A DNA stretch of 64,000 bases from Algibacter miyuki (GCF_030409805.1 NZ_JAUFQP010000007.1:1054001-1118000); one strand, 5' to 3'; counted from the stretch's first letter, positions 9,187-18,255 are shown. Numbers and translations are program-made. Notes: generated by a model from the letters alone, not told the origin.

Positions 9187-9705
9187 TTATGGTTTAAGGA
9201 TGATAATACCATCGGCCTCAATTTTTTGATTCATTTGAAAGTTGAGGTTCGAAAACGATTTTAGGAAATCTTGTATAGCTAAAAGCAATTCTTTTTTGCT
9301 TGTTGTACTAAGGTTAGATAAACTTTTTAATTTGTAAAGATGCGTTTCTAGTGCTGCTATTCTAGCAATGGTGGATGGGCTATTTACGGCTTCCGGAATA
9401 TCTTTAACTAAATCTCTTAAAAGCTTTTTAATATTTTTATCGTTATCGTAGAAAAAAGTTAAATCGGCTTTTTTTACATCGTTAATTACAGTTTCTAACT
9501 GAAAATACTCTTGCCAGTCTTCAATTGCTTTTTTTGTTTTGATATCTAAAGCGTATTCTATATATTTTAATTTAGAAATGGCTTTTTCTGTAATATCTTG
9601 AGATATTTTTTCTTCAGTTACAACCTCTGTGTCGGCGTCTTGTGTTTTTTTACAAGCTACAAACGAAAGGAGTATGCTTAGAGTAATTATAAGTTTTAGT
9701 TTCAT
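9187..9705 (-). CDS. Small lipoprotein of unknown function
   Basis: A 172-residue protein with a lipoprotein signal (hydrophobic stretch, then SFVAC with the lipobox Cys at residue 18). The mature part is highly charged and helical (Lys/Glu/Leu-rich) with no recognised enzyme motif. It begins with a short acidic linker DADTEVVTEEK. It is probably a periplasmic or outer-membrane-anchored helical protein. It is followed 33 bases later by the TSUP permease on the same strand. I do not recognise the family. Confidence 0.7.
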   Translation of the reverse strand: MKLKLIITLSILLSFVACKKTQDADTEVVTEEKISQDITEKAISKLKYIEYALDIKTKKAIEDWQEYFQLETVINDVKKADLTFFYDNDKNIKKLLRDLVKDIPEAVNSPSTIARIAALETHLYKLKSLSNLSTTSKKELLLAIQDFLKSFSNLNFQMNQKIEADGIIILKP

Positions 9706-9862
9706 TGTGAGCTAATTATAAATATAAAATACAAATATATACTAATACTTAATGTTTCGCTAAATCTTAGAGTAAATTGGCAGACTATTTATGATGGGTA
9801 TGCGTTGGAAACAATACAGGATACTTGGGCTATAAAATGAATAAACGTTTTTAAATTAATTG

Positions 9863-9870
9863 TATATTTG
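9863..9870 (+). promoter_or_regulatory. -7 promoter element upstream of the HupE-like gene
   Basis: TATATTTG matches TAnnTTTG, 98 bases before the ATG at 9969. The implied leader of about 90 bases contains a trivial 8-codon ORF at 9881-9907, for which I see no evidence of a regulatory role. Confidence 0.45.
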
Positions 9871-9968
9871 GAGCACGCCAATGATTTTAAAACGGAACGC
9901 TATGTAATTATAGTTGTTTTTGTATGTTTTTTAATTTGTTTGGTTAAACCCCCTAAATTGTAATTGAT

Positions 9969-10559
9969 ATGCTTGAAAATTTTTGGTTTAATGTGGAATA
10001 TGGTATCAACCATGTGCTTGATATTAATGCTTACGACCATGTTTTATTTCTAATAGTGCTTACGGTAGCTTATACCTTTAAAGACTGGAAACGCGTGTTT
10101 CTATTGGTTTCTATGTTTACTTTGGGACATACCTTATCCTTGGTTTTAGCGGCTTATGGTGTTGTTAGTATAAACGGCGCTATGGTCGAGTTTTTAATTC
10201 CGATTACCATACTTATTGCGGCACTTTTTAATGTGTTTACGGCAGGAAAAGGCGCTCAAAAAGAAAAAGTGGGTGTATTGTTTTTAACCACATTGTTTTT
10301 TGGTTTAATACATGGTTTAGGTTTTGCTAGGGAGTTTAAAATGTTCCTTGGCGATAGCGATAATAAAATTATATTATTATTAGAATTCGCTTTAGGTATA
10401 GAATTAGCACAAATAATTATTGTGTTTATCGTGCTGTTTTTAGGGTATTTAGTGCAAACCATTTTTAGGTTTTCTAAGCGCGATTGGGTTATGGTTATTT
10501 CGGCTGTTGTGGTTGGATTAGTGATCCCGATGATACTGAACAGTAGTTTTTTATCTTAA
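9969..10559 (+). CDS. HupE/UreJ-family membrane protein
   Basis: A 196-residue protein with about six transmembrane segments. Conserved His-containing motifs are visible in order: DHVLFL (about 23-28), GHTLSL (about 53-58), and HGLGFAREF (about 112-120). This is the HupE/UreJ pattern; members act as nickel or cobalt permeases or accessory membrane proteins of hydrogenase or urease. Neither enzyme is encoded in the window, so general metal uptake or efflux is as likely. Unlike many family members it has no cleavable signal or long periplasmic N-domain. Confidence 0.8.
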   Translation: MLENFWFNVEYGINHVLDINAYDHVLFLIVLTVAYTFKDWKRVFLLVSMFTLGHTLSLVLAAYGVVSINGAMVEFLIPITILIAALFNVFTAGKGAQKEKVGVLFLTTLFFGLIHGLGFAREFKMFLGDSDNKIILLLEFALGIELAQIIIVFIVLFLGYLVQTIFRFSKRDWVMVISAVVVGLVIPMILNSSFLS

Positions 10560-10640
10560 TTCTTTTTTAAAAACTTTAACTTTCAAGGGTTGTAATTAAA
10601 ATACAATGGAACTATATTCGTTTTACCGAACAATGGTTTT

Positions 10641-10754
10641 GCGTTAGGGATTGATGCGGCATCCTTTTTTGGTTTGTATTGCTGCCTAAGCAGGATTATA
10701 AACCAAAAAAGATACAGCGGAAAGCCCGACCCGAATAGGCCAACTGTTACCTTT
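10641..10754 (+). repeat. Intergenic repeat family, copy A (A/B subtype)
   Basis: Begins GCGTTAGGGATTGATGCGG and ends GGCCAACTGTTACC. The middle is a long imperfect stem made of GCATCCTTTTTTGGTTT and AAACCAAAAAAGATACAGC around an inner CTGCCTAAGCAG palindrome, followed by the conserved AAAGCCCGACCC. It lies 81 bases after the HupE-like gene. Its inner arms match copy B at 18.3 kb rather than copies C-F. Confidence 0.8.
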
Positions 10755-10802
10755 TAAAGCCTAAATATTCTAATGAGGGTAACGCCATAATGCTATTGAT
10801 TT

Positions 10803-11234
10803 ATGTTACAAAATAAACAACAAAAATACGATAAAGCTTATTTGAGAATTGCTAAAGAATGGGGGAAATTATCCTATTGCGAACGCCGACAAGTAGGTGC
10901 TATTATAGTAAAAGATAGAATGATTATTTCGGACGGGTTCAACGGAACTCCAACGGGATTTGAGAATTTTTGCGAAGATGAGGCAGGTTACACTAAGTGG
11001 TATGTGTTGCATGCCGAGGCAAATGCTATTTTAAAAGTAGCGGCATCAACGCAGTCGTGTAAAGGGGCAACGTTATATATTACGATGTCACCGTGTAAAG
11101 ATTGCAGTAAATTAATCCATCAGGCAGGTATTGTAAAAGTGGTGTATCATCAATCGTATAAAGATGATTCAGGTTTACGATTTTTAGAAAAAGCAGGTAT
11201 TGCCTTGGAACAAATTGAAGATTTAACAGCATAA
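10803..11234 (+). CDS. dCMP deaminase-family protein
   Basis: Zn-dependent deaminase of 143 residues. The Zn/proton-shuttle motif HAE is at 70-72 and PCxxC is at 97-101 (SPCKDC), the standard cytidine/deoxycytidylate deaminase signature. The N-terminal YLRIAKEWGKLSYCERRQVGAIIVKD is the dCMP deaminase type. The likely reaction is dCMP to dUMP, feeding dTTP synthesis. Its stop TAA shares a base with the ATG of the S41 protease gene (TAATG at 11232-11236), so the two are translationally coupled. This pairing looks characteristic of Flavobacteriia; no functional link is obvious. Confidence 0.9.
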   Translation: MLQNKQQKYDKAYLRIAKEWGKLSYCERRQVGAIIVKDRMIISDGFNGTPTGFENFCEDEAGYTKWYVLHAEANAILKVAASTQSCKGATLYITMSPCKDCSKLIHQAGIVKVVYHQSYKDDSGLRFLEKAGIALEQIEDLTA

Positions 11235-12832
11235 TGGGCTATCAGAAAAAATATTTACCTTTAATTTTAGGCGCGGCAATTGCTGTGGGAATTCTTATTG
11301 GAGGAAAATTAAGTTTTTCTAACGGTTCGGGACGCTCGTTTACGTCTAATAGTAAAAAGGAAAAACTGAACCGATTGATTGATTATATTGATTATGATTA
11401 TGTTGATGAGATTAATACGGACAGTATTGTTGATGTAACCGTAAATGGTATTCTGGAGAATTTAGATCCACATTCGGTATATATTCCTAAGGAAGAAATG
11501 GCAAGTAGTACGGAAAGTATGAGAGGCGATTTTGTGGGTATTGGTGTAAGTTTTTACCCTTATAAAGATTCTATAGCTGTAATCCGACCTATTGAAGGCG
11601 GACCAAGTGAAAAGGCAGGTATTATTGGTGGAGACCGTATTGTGATGGCCGATGGCGATTCGCTTTTTGGGAGTCGTTTACGTGAAGATGATATGGTGAA
11701 AAAACTAAAAGGTCCCGTAGATACCGATGTGGTGCTTAAAATTTTTAGAAAAGGAGAGCCTGAACTTTTAAATATTACGGTTAAGCGTGGGCATATACCT
11801 TTAAAAAGTGTAGATGCGGCTTATATGCTAACCAAAAAGCTTGGGTATATTAAGGTAAACCGTTTTGCAGAAACTACCTATGATGAGTTTAAAACAGGTT
11901 TAGATAAGTTGATAGATTTAGGGGCTACAGAAATTGCATTGGATTTACGTGAAAATCCGGGTGGTTTTTTAGATATAGCGAATAAAATTTTAGATGAATT
12001 TTTAGAAGAGAATAAGCTGCTTTTATTTACCAAAAACAGGCGTGGTCAAATAGATAAAAGTTTTGCTACGGATGAAGGAGATTTTGAAGATGGAAAACTG
12101 TATGTCCTTATTGATGAAAACTCTGCTTCGGCCAGTGAAATTGTAGCAGGAGCCATACAAGATAATGATAAAGGAACTATTATCGGACGCCGTTCTTACG
12201 GTAAAGGATTGGTGCAGCGCGAAATGGATTTAGGTGATGGGAGCGCGGTACGTTTAACGGTATCTCGCTATTATACGCCAACTGGGCGCTCTATTCAACG
12301 ACCATACAAAAACGGGAATAAAGATTATTACGATGAATATTATGAGCGTTTGGAAAGTGGTGAATTATTAGATGAAGAAAAAATACAGGTAGCCGATTCG
12401 TTAAAGTTTACAACACCTGGCGGAAAAGTAGTTTACGGCGGCGGCGGTATTATTCCCGATGTGTTTGTACCGATAGATTCGAGCATGCAAAATGAAACGC
12501 TCACCTTTTTGCAGCGTCGTGGTTTTATTCGATATTTTGTGTTTGAAGAATTAGAGAAAGACCGTCATAAATATGATAATATCACACGTCAAGATTTTAT
12601 AGATTCTTACGAGGTAGAAGATGATATGGTATTTTCTTTTCAGGACTATTTAAATGTACGAACCGATTCGGATATTACGTTTGTAGCCTACCATAAAGAG
12701 GTAAAACAGTTTATTAAAGCCACTTTAGGCGAGCAAATTTTTGGTAATGGCGCCTTTAATGAAATATTTAATCAACGTGATATTATGATTGATGAAGTGA
12801 TTAAGTTAAGTGATGAAAGCTTGAAGGAATAA
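11234..12832 (+). CDS. S41-family C-terminal processing peptidase
   Basis: A 532-residue periplasmic serine protease anchored by one N-terminal membrane helix (about 8-24). A PDZ domain spans about 95-180 (GIGVSF... PSEKAGI.. GDRI). The catalytic core is NSASASEIVAGA (296-307, nucleophile Ser) with the general-base Lys at 324 in SYGKGLVQ. A C-terminal helical tail of about 150 residues follows. It would cleave proteins at unstructured C-termini in the envelope. It overlaps the dCMP deaminase stop by one base and is followed by a strong bidirectional terminator. Confidence 0.92.
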   Translation: MGYQKKYLPLILGAAIAVGILIGGKLSFSNGSGRSFTSNSKKEKLNRLIDYIDYDYVDEINTDSIVDVTVNGILENLDPHSVYIPKEEMASSTESMRGDFVGIGVSFYPYKDSIAVIRPIEGGPSEKAGIIGGDRIVMADGDSLFGSRLREDDMVKKLKGPVDTDVVLKIFRKGEPELLNITVKRGHIPLKSVDAAYMLTKKLGYIKVNRFAETTYDEFKTGLDKLIDLGATEIALDLRENPGGFLDIANKILDEFLEENKLLLFTKNRRGQIDKSFATDEGDFEDGKLYVLIDENSASASEIVAGAIQDNDKGTIIGRRSYGKGLVQREMDLGDGSAVRLTVSRYYTPTGRSIQRPYKNGNKDYYDEYYERLESGELLDEEKIQVADSLKFTTPGGKVVYGGGGIIPDVFVPIDSSMQNETLTFLQRRGFIRYFVFEELEKDRHKYDNITRQDFIDSYEVEDDMVFSFQDYLNVRTDSDITFVAYHKEVKQFIKATLGEQIFGNGAFNEIFNQRDIMIDEVIKLSDESLKE

Positions 12833-12862
12833 AAGCGTCATCATTCAATAAATATAAAACTA

Positions 12863-12895
12863 AAAACGCCCGATTTTATTAAAATCGGGCGTTTT
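12863..12895. terminator. Bidirectional terminator between S41 protease and hemD
   Basis: Perfect 15-bp stem, AAAACGCCCGATTTT with AAAATCGGGCGTTTT, three-base loop, between converging genes. Confidence 0.9.
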
Positions 12896-12916
12896 GTTTA
12901 TTATAAAAAGGAGGGT

Positions 12917-13666
12917 TTATTTTCCTTTATTTACTTTATCAATATATTTCTGTAAAGCCATCGTCATTGAAGGTGTTTCCGGAGTTGGCGCAGCAATATC
13001 TACACGTAAACCTTTTTCTTCAACAGCTTTAATGGTGGTATTTCCAAATACAGCGATACGGGTATCGTTTTGTTGAAAATCTGGAAAGTTTTGAAATAAA
13101 GATTCAATTCCTGATGGGCTAAAGAATACTAAAATATCGTAAAGTACATCGGCTAAATCTGTTAAGTCGCTCACTACCGTTTTGTAAAAAGTAGCTTGTT
13201 TCCAATCTACACCAAGTGCATTTAAAGTATCTGGTACTTCAGGTTTTACTTTATCAGTATTTGGTAGTAAGAACTTTTCGTCTTTATATTTTTTAATAAG
13301 TGGCGAAAGTTCAGCAAAAGTACGTTTTCCAACATAAATTTTACGTTTCCTGTAAACTACATACTTCTGAAGGTAGTAGGCTACAGCTTCCGATTGGCAG
13401 AAATATTTCATGCTATCTGGCACTTTAAAACGCATTTCTTCAGCTACTCTAAAAAAATGATCTACAGCATTTCTACTGGTTAAAATAATAGCAGTATATT
13501 GGTGTAAATCTACTTTTTGATGTCTAATCTCTTTTCCAGATACGCCTTCTACGTGTATAAAAGGACGAAAATCAATTTTTACCTTTTGTTTTTCTTCTAA
13601 ATCGAAGTAAGGAGAGTTTTCTATTTTCGGTTCGGGTTGCGAGACCAAAATGGTTTTCACTTTCAT
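12917..13666 (-). CDS. hemD: Uroporphyrinogen-III synthase
   Basis: Cyclises hydroxymethylbilane to uroporphyrinogen III in haem synthesis. The family is poorly conserved, but the 249-residue length, the two-lobed layout, and the segments ILVSQPEP (N-terminus), ILTSRNAVDHFF (about 56-67) and VFFSPSGIESLF (about 165-176) are typical of flavobacterial HemD. The neighbouring DUF4271 membrane protein, 22 bases upstream on the same strand, is the usual partner in this family and supports the call. No other haem genes are in the window. Confidence 0.87.
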   Translation of the reverse strand: MKVKTILVSQPEPKIENSPYFDLEEKQKVKIDFRPFIHVEGVSGKEIRHQKVDLHQYTAIILTSRNAVDHFFRVAEEMRFKVPDSMKYFCQSEAVAYYLQKYVVYRKRKIYVGKRTFAELSPLIKKYKDEKFLLPNTDKVKPEVPDTLNALGVDWKQATFYKTVVSDLTDLADVLYDILVFFSPSGIESLFQNFPDFQQNDTRIAVFGNTTIKAVEEKGLRVDIAAPTPETPSMTMALQKYIDKVNKGK

Positions 13667-13688
13667 AAGAACAGTTCGTTTTATTCAG

Positions 13689-14336
13689 TTATTTTGAAGT
13701 TAGAATCTTACATATAAATAAGTAAGGTACAATTTCAAGTGCGCAAAGATACAAAATAAAATAAAACAAGTTAGATTTAATTAAATTTAGATGCCTTTTA
13801 AATGAGGTTATTAAGCCGATAATATTCACTAAAAATAGTAAGCCAACAAAGCCATAGATCACTGGCATGGTTGGCGAAAACGTGAACAGTAATAAGGCAT
13901 TTATGGGTAGTAAAATGAGCCCTAAAAAATTCTTGTAACTTATTTTCTGAAACAAATATTGATCAATTAATCCATCAATATTAAATATACTGCCTAATAA
14001 ACGTTCTAAAAGTACCTTTATAAGAATGAAAACGGCAATGCCCACTGCTATTTTAAAGATTACATTAGGCGAAAGGCTTGCTACATTATTTAGGTCTCTA
14101 TAAATAATAGAACTAAATACAGATGCAGAAAGTATTAAATTGCCAAAGAGTAGGGCGTCAAAGTTGTCAAAAAACTTTTGATCGCGACTGTATATATTTA
14201 AATATTTAGAGTTTATAACCACGAAAGTGAAATCTCTAAAGCGTTTAGGTGCAGTAAGTTTGGCTATAGCAATAACAATCATACCAATCATTAATAGTAT
14301 GGTAAATAGTTCATTTGATGGTATCGCTCTAATCAT
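13689..14336 (-). CDS. DUF4271 integral membrane protein
   Basis: A 215-residue protein with five or six hydrophobic helices. The gene order, directly upstream of hemD and 22 bases apart, and the motif FRDFTFVVINSKYLNIYSRD (about 34-53), which precedes the main membrane block, fit DUF4271 of Flavobacteriia. Its function is unknown; the fixed position next to uroporphyrinogen-III synthase suggests a role linked to haem synthesis or to the membrane in which later haem enzymes work, but that is inference only. Confidence 0.78.
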   Translation of the reverse strand: MIRAIPSNELFTILLMIGMIVIAIAKLTAPKRFRDFTFVVINSKYLNIYSRDQKFFDNFDALLFGNLILSASVFSSIIYRDLNNVASLSPNVIFKIAVGIAVFILIKVLLERLLGSIFNIDGLIDQYLFQKISYKNFLGLILLPINALLLFTFSPTMPVIYGFVGLLFLVNIIGLITSFKRHLNLIKSNLFYFILYLCALEIVPYLFICKILTSK

Positions 14337-14414
14337 GGTATAAAATTATTATAAATATTAATAAAACACTCGAAATATTAAGGAATTTTTAAAGAACTCG
14401 TCTTTTAAATAATG

Positions 14415-14422
14415 TACATTTG
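14415..14422 (+). promoter_or_regulatory. -7 promoter element for the glycosyltransferase-pyrC-DUF4296 operon
   Basis: TACATTTG, consensus TAnnTTTG, 29 bases before the ATG at 14452 and divergent from the DUF4271/hemD unit. Confidence 0.5.
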
Positions 14423-14451
14423 CTAAAAATTTGTAGGCTTTCAATAGGGAA

Positions 14452-15177
14452 ATGATGAAGGATAGCGTTGTAATTATTCCAACATATAACGAAATAGAAA
14501 ATATCGAAGCTATAGTTAAGGCTGTGTTTGCGCAGTCTGATGCTTTGCATATATTGGTTGTAGACGATAATTCTCCAGATTTTACTTCGGCAAAAGTTAA
14601 GGAACTTCAGAATGAGTTTTCTAATAGATTATTTCTGGAAGTGAGACAAGAAAAGTCGGGTTTAGGTACCGCTTATATTCATGGTTTTAAATGGGCTATT
14701 GAAAAAAAATATGAGTATATTTTTGAAATGGATGCCGATTTTTCTCATAATCCAACCGATTTAATCAAACTTTATAATGCCTGTAAACTAGAAGGTGCCT
14801 CATTATCAATAGGTTCCCGCTATAAAACAGGCGTAAATGTTGTAAATTGGCCCATGAATCGCGTTTTGATGTCGTATTTAGCATCAAAATATGTGCGCTT
14901 AATCACGGGTATGCAAATTCATGATACCACTGCTGGTTTTGTTTGCTACAAACGCGAAGTGCTTGAAACTATAGATTTAAATACCATTAAATTTATTGGG
15001 TACGCCTTTCAAATTGAAATGAAGTTTAAGGCCTACTTAAAAGGATTTAAAATTATCGAAGTCCCAGTGATTTTTACTGATAGAACAAAAGGTGTCTCTA
15101 AATTAAGCGGAGGTATTATTTCCGAAGCCATTTTTGGAGTGATTACTATGAAATTAAAAAGTCTATTTAAAAAGTAG
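14452..15177 (+). CDS. Polyprenol-phosphate sugar transferase (DPM1-like GT2)
   Basis: A 241-residue GT-A fold glycosyltransferase. The nucleotide-sugar part has IIPTYNEIENI (8-18), VVDDNSPD (36-43) and the metal-binding DAD at 94-96 in MDADFSHNP. There are no C-terminal membrane helices, matching the soluble dolichol-phosphate mannose synthase class. It would transfer mannose or a related sugar from a nucleotide sugar to a polyprenol phosphate for envelope glycan or protein O-glycan assembly. An alternative ATG lies one codon in. It is followed after 7 bases by dihydroorotase and is clearly co-transcribed. Confidence 0.88.
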   Translation: MMKDSVVIIPTYNEIENIEAIVKAVFAQSDALHILVVDDNSPDFTSAKVKELQNEFSNRLFLEVRQEKSGLGTAYIHGFKWAIEKKYEYIFEMDADFSHNPTDLIKLYNACKLEGASLSIGSRYKTGVNVVNWPMNRVLMSYLASKYVRLITGMQIHDTTAGFVCYKREVLETIDLNTIKFIGYAFQIEMKFKAYLKGFKIIEVPVIFTDRTKGVSKLSGGIISEAIFGVITMKLKSLFKK

Positions 15178-15184
15178 AAAAAAT

Positions 15185-16531
15185 ATGAATTTAAGAACGA
15201 CACTTATTAAAAACGCCCATATTGTTACCGATGGCAAAATAACAAAAGGCGACATATTAATTGAAGGGAATTATATTAAAGAAATTAATGATTCCATAAG
15301 CGCAAAATCTGCCGATGTTCATGTTTTAGATGCCGAAGGAAAATATGTTTTACCAGGAGCTATTGATGATCAGGTGCATTTTAGAGAGCCAGGTTTAACG
15401 CACAAGGCTAATATTGAAACCGAATCTAGAGCGGCTATTGCTGGCGGTATTACATCGTTTATTGAAATGCCAAACACCAACCCGCAAACTACAACAGTTG
15501 AAAAGCTGGAAGAAAAATTTAGTCGTGCAGCCGAAACATCGTATGCAAACTACTCGTTTATGTTTGGTGGTACAAACGATAATTTAGAGGAAATTTTAAA
15601 AGTAGATCCAAAATCGGTAGCCGGATTAAAGTTGTTTTTAGGATCTTCTACTGGAAATATGTTGGTGGACGATCCAAAAGTATTGGAAAACATTTTTAAA
15701 AGTACCGATATGGTTATTTCTGTACATTGTGAAGATGAAGAAACTATTAAAAAGAATTTACAAGAACATATCGATAAATTTGGCGATGATATTCCATTAA
15801 AATATCACCCCGTAATCCGTAGTGAAGAGGCCTGTTATTTATCATCTTCAACAGCGATTGAATTAGCTAAAAAAACAGGAGCAAGGTTGCATATTTTTCA
15901 TGTATCTACAGGAAAAGAAACCAGCTTGTTTAGTAATAAAATTCCTTTAAAAGATAAAAAGATTACAGCCGAAGTTTGCGTACATCACCTTTGGTTTAGC
16001 GATGAAGATTACGAAACAAAAGGAACTTTAATAAAATGGAATCCAGCCGTAAAAAGCAAGGAAGACCGCGATGCCCTTTGGGAAGCTTTATTAGACGACC
16101 GTATTGATGTAATTGCTACAGACCATGCGCCACATACTATAGACGAGAAAAATAACGTTTATACTAAAGCTCCTTCTGGTGGGCCGTTGGTACAACATGC
16201 GTTACCAGCTATGCTAGAAATGTTCCATAAAGGGAAAATTAAAATTGAAAAAATAGTCGAAAAAATGTGCCATAATCCAGCTATTCTATTTCAGGTAGAA
16301 AAGCGCGGTTATGTAAAAGAAGGTTACTTTGCTGATTTAGTTTTAGTAGATTTAAATAACCCTTGGACAGTTAAAAAAGACAATGTTTTATATAAATGTG
16401 GTTGGTCTCCTTTCGAGGGTGCTACCTTTAAATCTAGAATAACTCATACTTTTTTAAATGGTAGTTTAGTATATCATAACGGTAAATTTACCGATGTAAA
16501 AGCAGCAAAACGATTAACTTTCGATAGATGA
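15185..16531 (+). CDS. pyrC: Dihydroorotase
   Basis: Amidohydrolase of 448 residues that closes N-carbamoyl-aspartate to dihydroorotate in pyrimidine synthesis. Visible metal-site elements are IDDQVHFREPG (60-70), GLKLFLGSSTGNM with the carboxylation-candidate Lys (about 149), VHCEDE, IFHVSTG and the catalytic ATDHAPH. The canonical HxH at the first metal site reads QVH (Gln63, His65), so one ligand is replaced; the remainder is intact and I still expect activity. The 3' end overlaps the next gene by four bases (ATGA). Confidence 0.93.
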   Translation: MNLRTTLIKNAHIVTDGKITKGDILIEGNYIKEINDSISAKSADVHVLDAEGKYVLPGAIDDQVHFREPGLTHKANIETESRAAIAGGITSFIEMPNTNPQTTTVEKLEEKFSRAAETSYANYSFMFGGTNDNLEEILKVDPKSVAGLKLFLGSSTGNMLVDDPKVLENIFKSTDMVISVHCEDEETIKKNLQEHIDKFGDDIPLKYHPVIRSEEACYLSSSTAIELAKKTGARLHIFHVSTGKETSLFSNKIPLKDKKITAEVCVHHLWFSDEDYETKGTLIKWNPAVKSKEDRDALWEALLDDRIDVIATDHAPHTIDEKNNVYTKAPSGGPLVQHALPAMLEMFHKGKIKIEKIVEKMCHNPAILFQVEKRGYVKEGYFADLVLVDLNNPWTVKKDNVLYKCGWSPFEGATFKSRITHTFLNGSLVYHNGKFTDVKAAKRLTFDR

Positions 16532-17199
16532 TTTTAAAACAAGTTTTACCATATTTAAGTATCATGTTACTGGTTACAGGTTGTTTCCAGTTTAGCGAGC
16601 CAGAAAAACCTACGAATTTAATTTCGAAGGAAAACATGGTTAAGATATTAATCGATGCCAAAATTTTGGGGTCGGCAAATATGGCAAACAAACGCATCAT
16701 GGAAGAGCATGGTGTTCAGTTAGGAAGCTACGTGTTTGAAAAACATAATATAGATAGTTTGCAATTTGCACAGAGTAACGAATATTACGCTTTTCATATT
16801 GAAGAATACGAAGAAATTTATGAAAAAGTAAAAGATAGTTTAGACGGTTTAAAAGTTTTCTATACTGCCATAAAAGATAAAGAAATAGCAAAGGCTAAAG
16901 CTTTACGAGCTAAAGATTCTATTGAGATAGTTACAAAGTTAAAGGATTCCATTTCTAACCTAAAACTGCACGATTCTATAAAAACCCGCTTAAAAGAAGA
17001 ATTAGGTTCAGACCCAATTTTAATTAAAAAAATAGGAAAAAATATAGAAGCGTTTATAGAGAAAAAAGAATTAGAAGCCTTAGAAGATATCGAAGCCCTT
17101 GAGGCTATTGAAGCCGAAGACCTCCGCCGTATGAGTCGAGAAGAAGCCCCTAAGCTACTTAAACCGATTTCTGATAAAGGTGCCCGATCTTTAAAATAA
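16528..17199 (+). CDS. DUF4296 lipoprotein
   Basis: A 223-residue protein starting inside the pyrC stop (ATGA overlap), so translation is coupled. A lipoprotein signal ends LLVTGC at residue 19. The next about 100 residues (ENMVKILIDAKILGSAN...EYEEIYEKVKDSLD) fit DUF4296. The rest is a highly charged helix rich in Glu, Ala and Leu, including a run of EALEDIEALEAIEAEDL. The function is unknown. Its last 41 bases overlap the convergent epimerase gene on the other strand. Confidence 0.8.
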   Translation: MILKQVLPYLSIMLLVTGCFQFSEPEKPTNLISKENMVKILIDAKILGSANMANKRIMEEHGVQLGSYVFEKHNIDSLQFAQSNEYYAFHIEEYEEIYEKVKDSLDGLKVFYTAIKDKEIAKAKALRAKDSIEIVTKLKDSISNLKLHDSIKTRLKEELGSDPILIKKIGKNIEAFIEKKELEALEDIEALEAIEAEDLRRMSREEAPKLLKPISDKGARSLK

Positions 17200-18166
17200 C
17201 AGTATCAACAGCTTTAAATTCAAACTTTAAAGCTGTTTTTATTTTACCGCTTTCATACCGAGTATCGCTTTCTAAAGTGTCTACTAAGTGGCGTGTTAAT
17301 TGCCTACGCTTTCCTGTAAGCTGGGTTTTAAGCCAATCTAATCTCCAACCCAAATTTAAAAACCATCGCGAAGCTTGTTTCTTGGCAGGTTTCCCATTAA
17401 CCGATAAGGCTAAGTTTTCTAAAAACTGCTTATAAGGTACATGTTCGGACACCAAAACAAAACGCTCATTAATAATATCGCTTTCCATAAGGGTAACCAT
17501 AGCGCGAATAACATCATCAATAGCCACTAAAGCAATCGTGCCAGACGTGTAATACGGGATGCCTTTTTTCGCTCTTTCAAACAAATTTCCAGTGCCATAA
17601 TGCCAAATACCAGCGCCTAAAATAACACCAGGATTTACAATTACAGCGTTTAAACCTTCCTGAGTACCACGCCAAACCTCCATTTCAGCGCCATATTTGG
17701 TAATCCCGTAAACGCTATTCTCGTCCTCTGGGTTCCAAACGGTTTCTTCGCTAACCGGCTTGTTATTAAGTTCGCTACCCAAAGTGGCAATCGAACTTAC
17801 ATAACACAGTTTTTCAACCTTTTCAGCCAAACATAAATTAACAATATTAGCTGTGCCATCAATATTTGTGCGCCTTAAAAGCTGGTATTTATTAGGTTCA
17901 AATGATACAAAAGCCGCGCAATGATACACTTTGGTAACACCCGAAAAAGCTTCAGTTAATGTAGGAATATCCAATAAATCGGCTTGAAGCCAAGTGATCG
18001 AATTAAAAAGCACGTCCACCCCGTCGCCATAAGTTGCAAACACATTTTTTACATGCTGCAATTTGCGTTCATTCCTGTAAATGGCTCTAACTGTTTCCTT
18101 TTGGCTGGCCAGTTTGTACAATAAATGCGCACCAACCAAACCTGTTCCTCCCGTAACTAAAATCAT
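17159..18166 (-). CDS. NAD-dependent epimerase/dehydratase family protein
   Basis: A 335-residue extended short-chain dehydrogenase. The Rossmann nucleotide loop GGTGLVG is at residues 6-12 and the catalytic YxxxK is in VYGITKYGAE (about 152-161), with the upstream catalytic Ser in CYVSSIATLGS. The NAD(P)-binding half is complete; the C-terminal substrate half resembles the dihydroflavonol-reductase/3-beta-HSD-like group, so the substrate is uncertain (sugar nucleotide or hydroxy-ketone). Its 3' end overlaps the DUF4296 gene by 41 bases and contains that gene's terminator hairpin. Confidence 0.87.
   Translation of the reverse strand: MILVTGGTGLVGAHLLYKLASQKETVRAIYRNERKLQHVKNVFATYGDGVDVLFNSITWLQADLLDIPTLTEAFSGVTKVYHCAAFVSFEPNKYQLLRRTNIDGTANIVNLCLAEKVEKLCYVSSIATLGSELNNKPVSEETVWNPEDENSVYGITKYGAEMEVWRGTQEGLNAVIVNPGVILGAGIWHYGTGNLFERAKKGIPYYTSGTIALVAIDDVIRAMVTLMESDIINERFVLVSEHVPYKQFLENLALSVNGKPAKKQASRWFLNLGWRLDWLKTQLTGKRRQLTRHLVDTLESDTRYESGKIKTALKFEFKAVDTVILKIGHLYQKSV
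17207..17246 (+). terminator. Terminator of the pyrC/DUF4296 operon inside the epimerase gene
   Basis: AACAGCTTTAAA pairs perfectly with TTTAAAGCTGTT across seven bases, followed by a T-rich tract. It is oriented for the plus-strand operon but lies within the coding end of the opposite-strand epimerase. Confidence 0.75.
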
Positions 18167-18255
18167 GCAACTAAAGTAATAAATATTTAAGCCAAAGTAC
18201 TTGTTTTAGTATAATTTGGGCAATTTTATTTTGGCTTTTAGTGGCCAAAATAAAC

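Noticed and set aside
9881-9907. Short upstream ORF (8 codons) in the leader of the HupE-like gene
   Set aside because: ATG frames this short arise by chance; there is no stall motif or hairpin switch around it.
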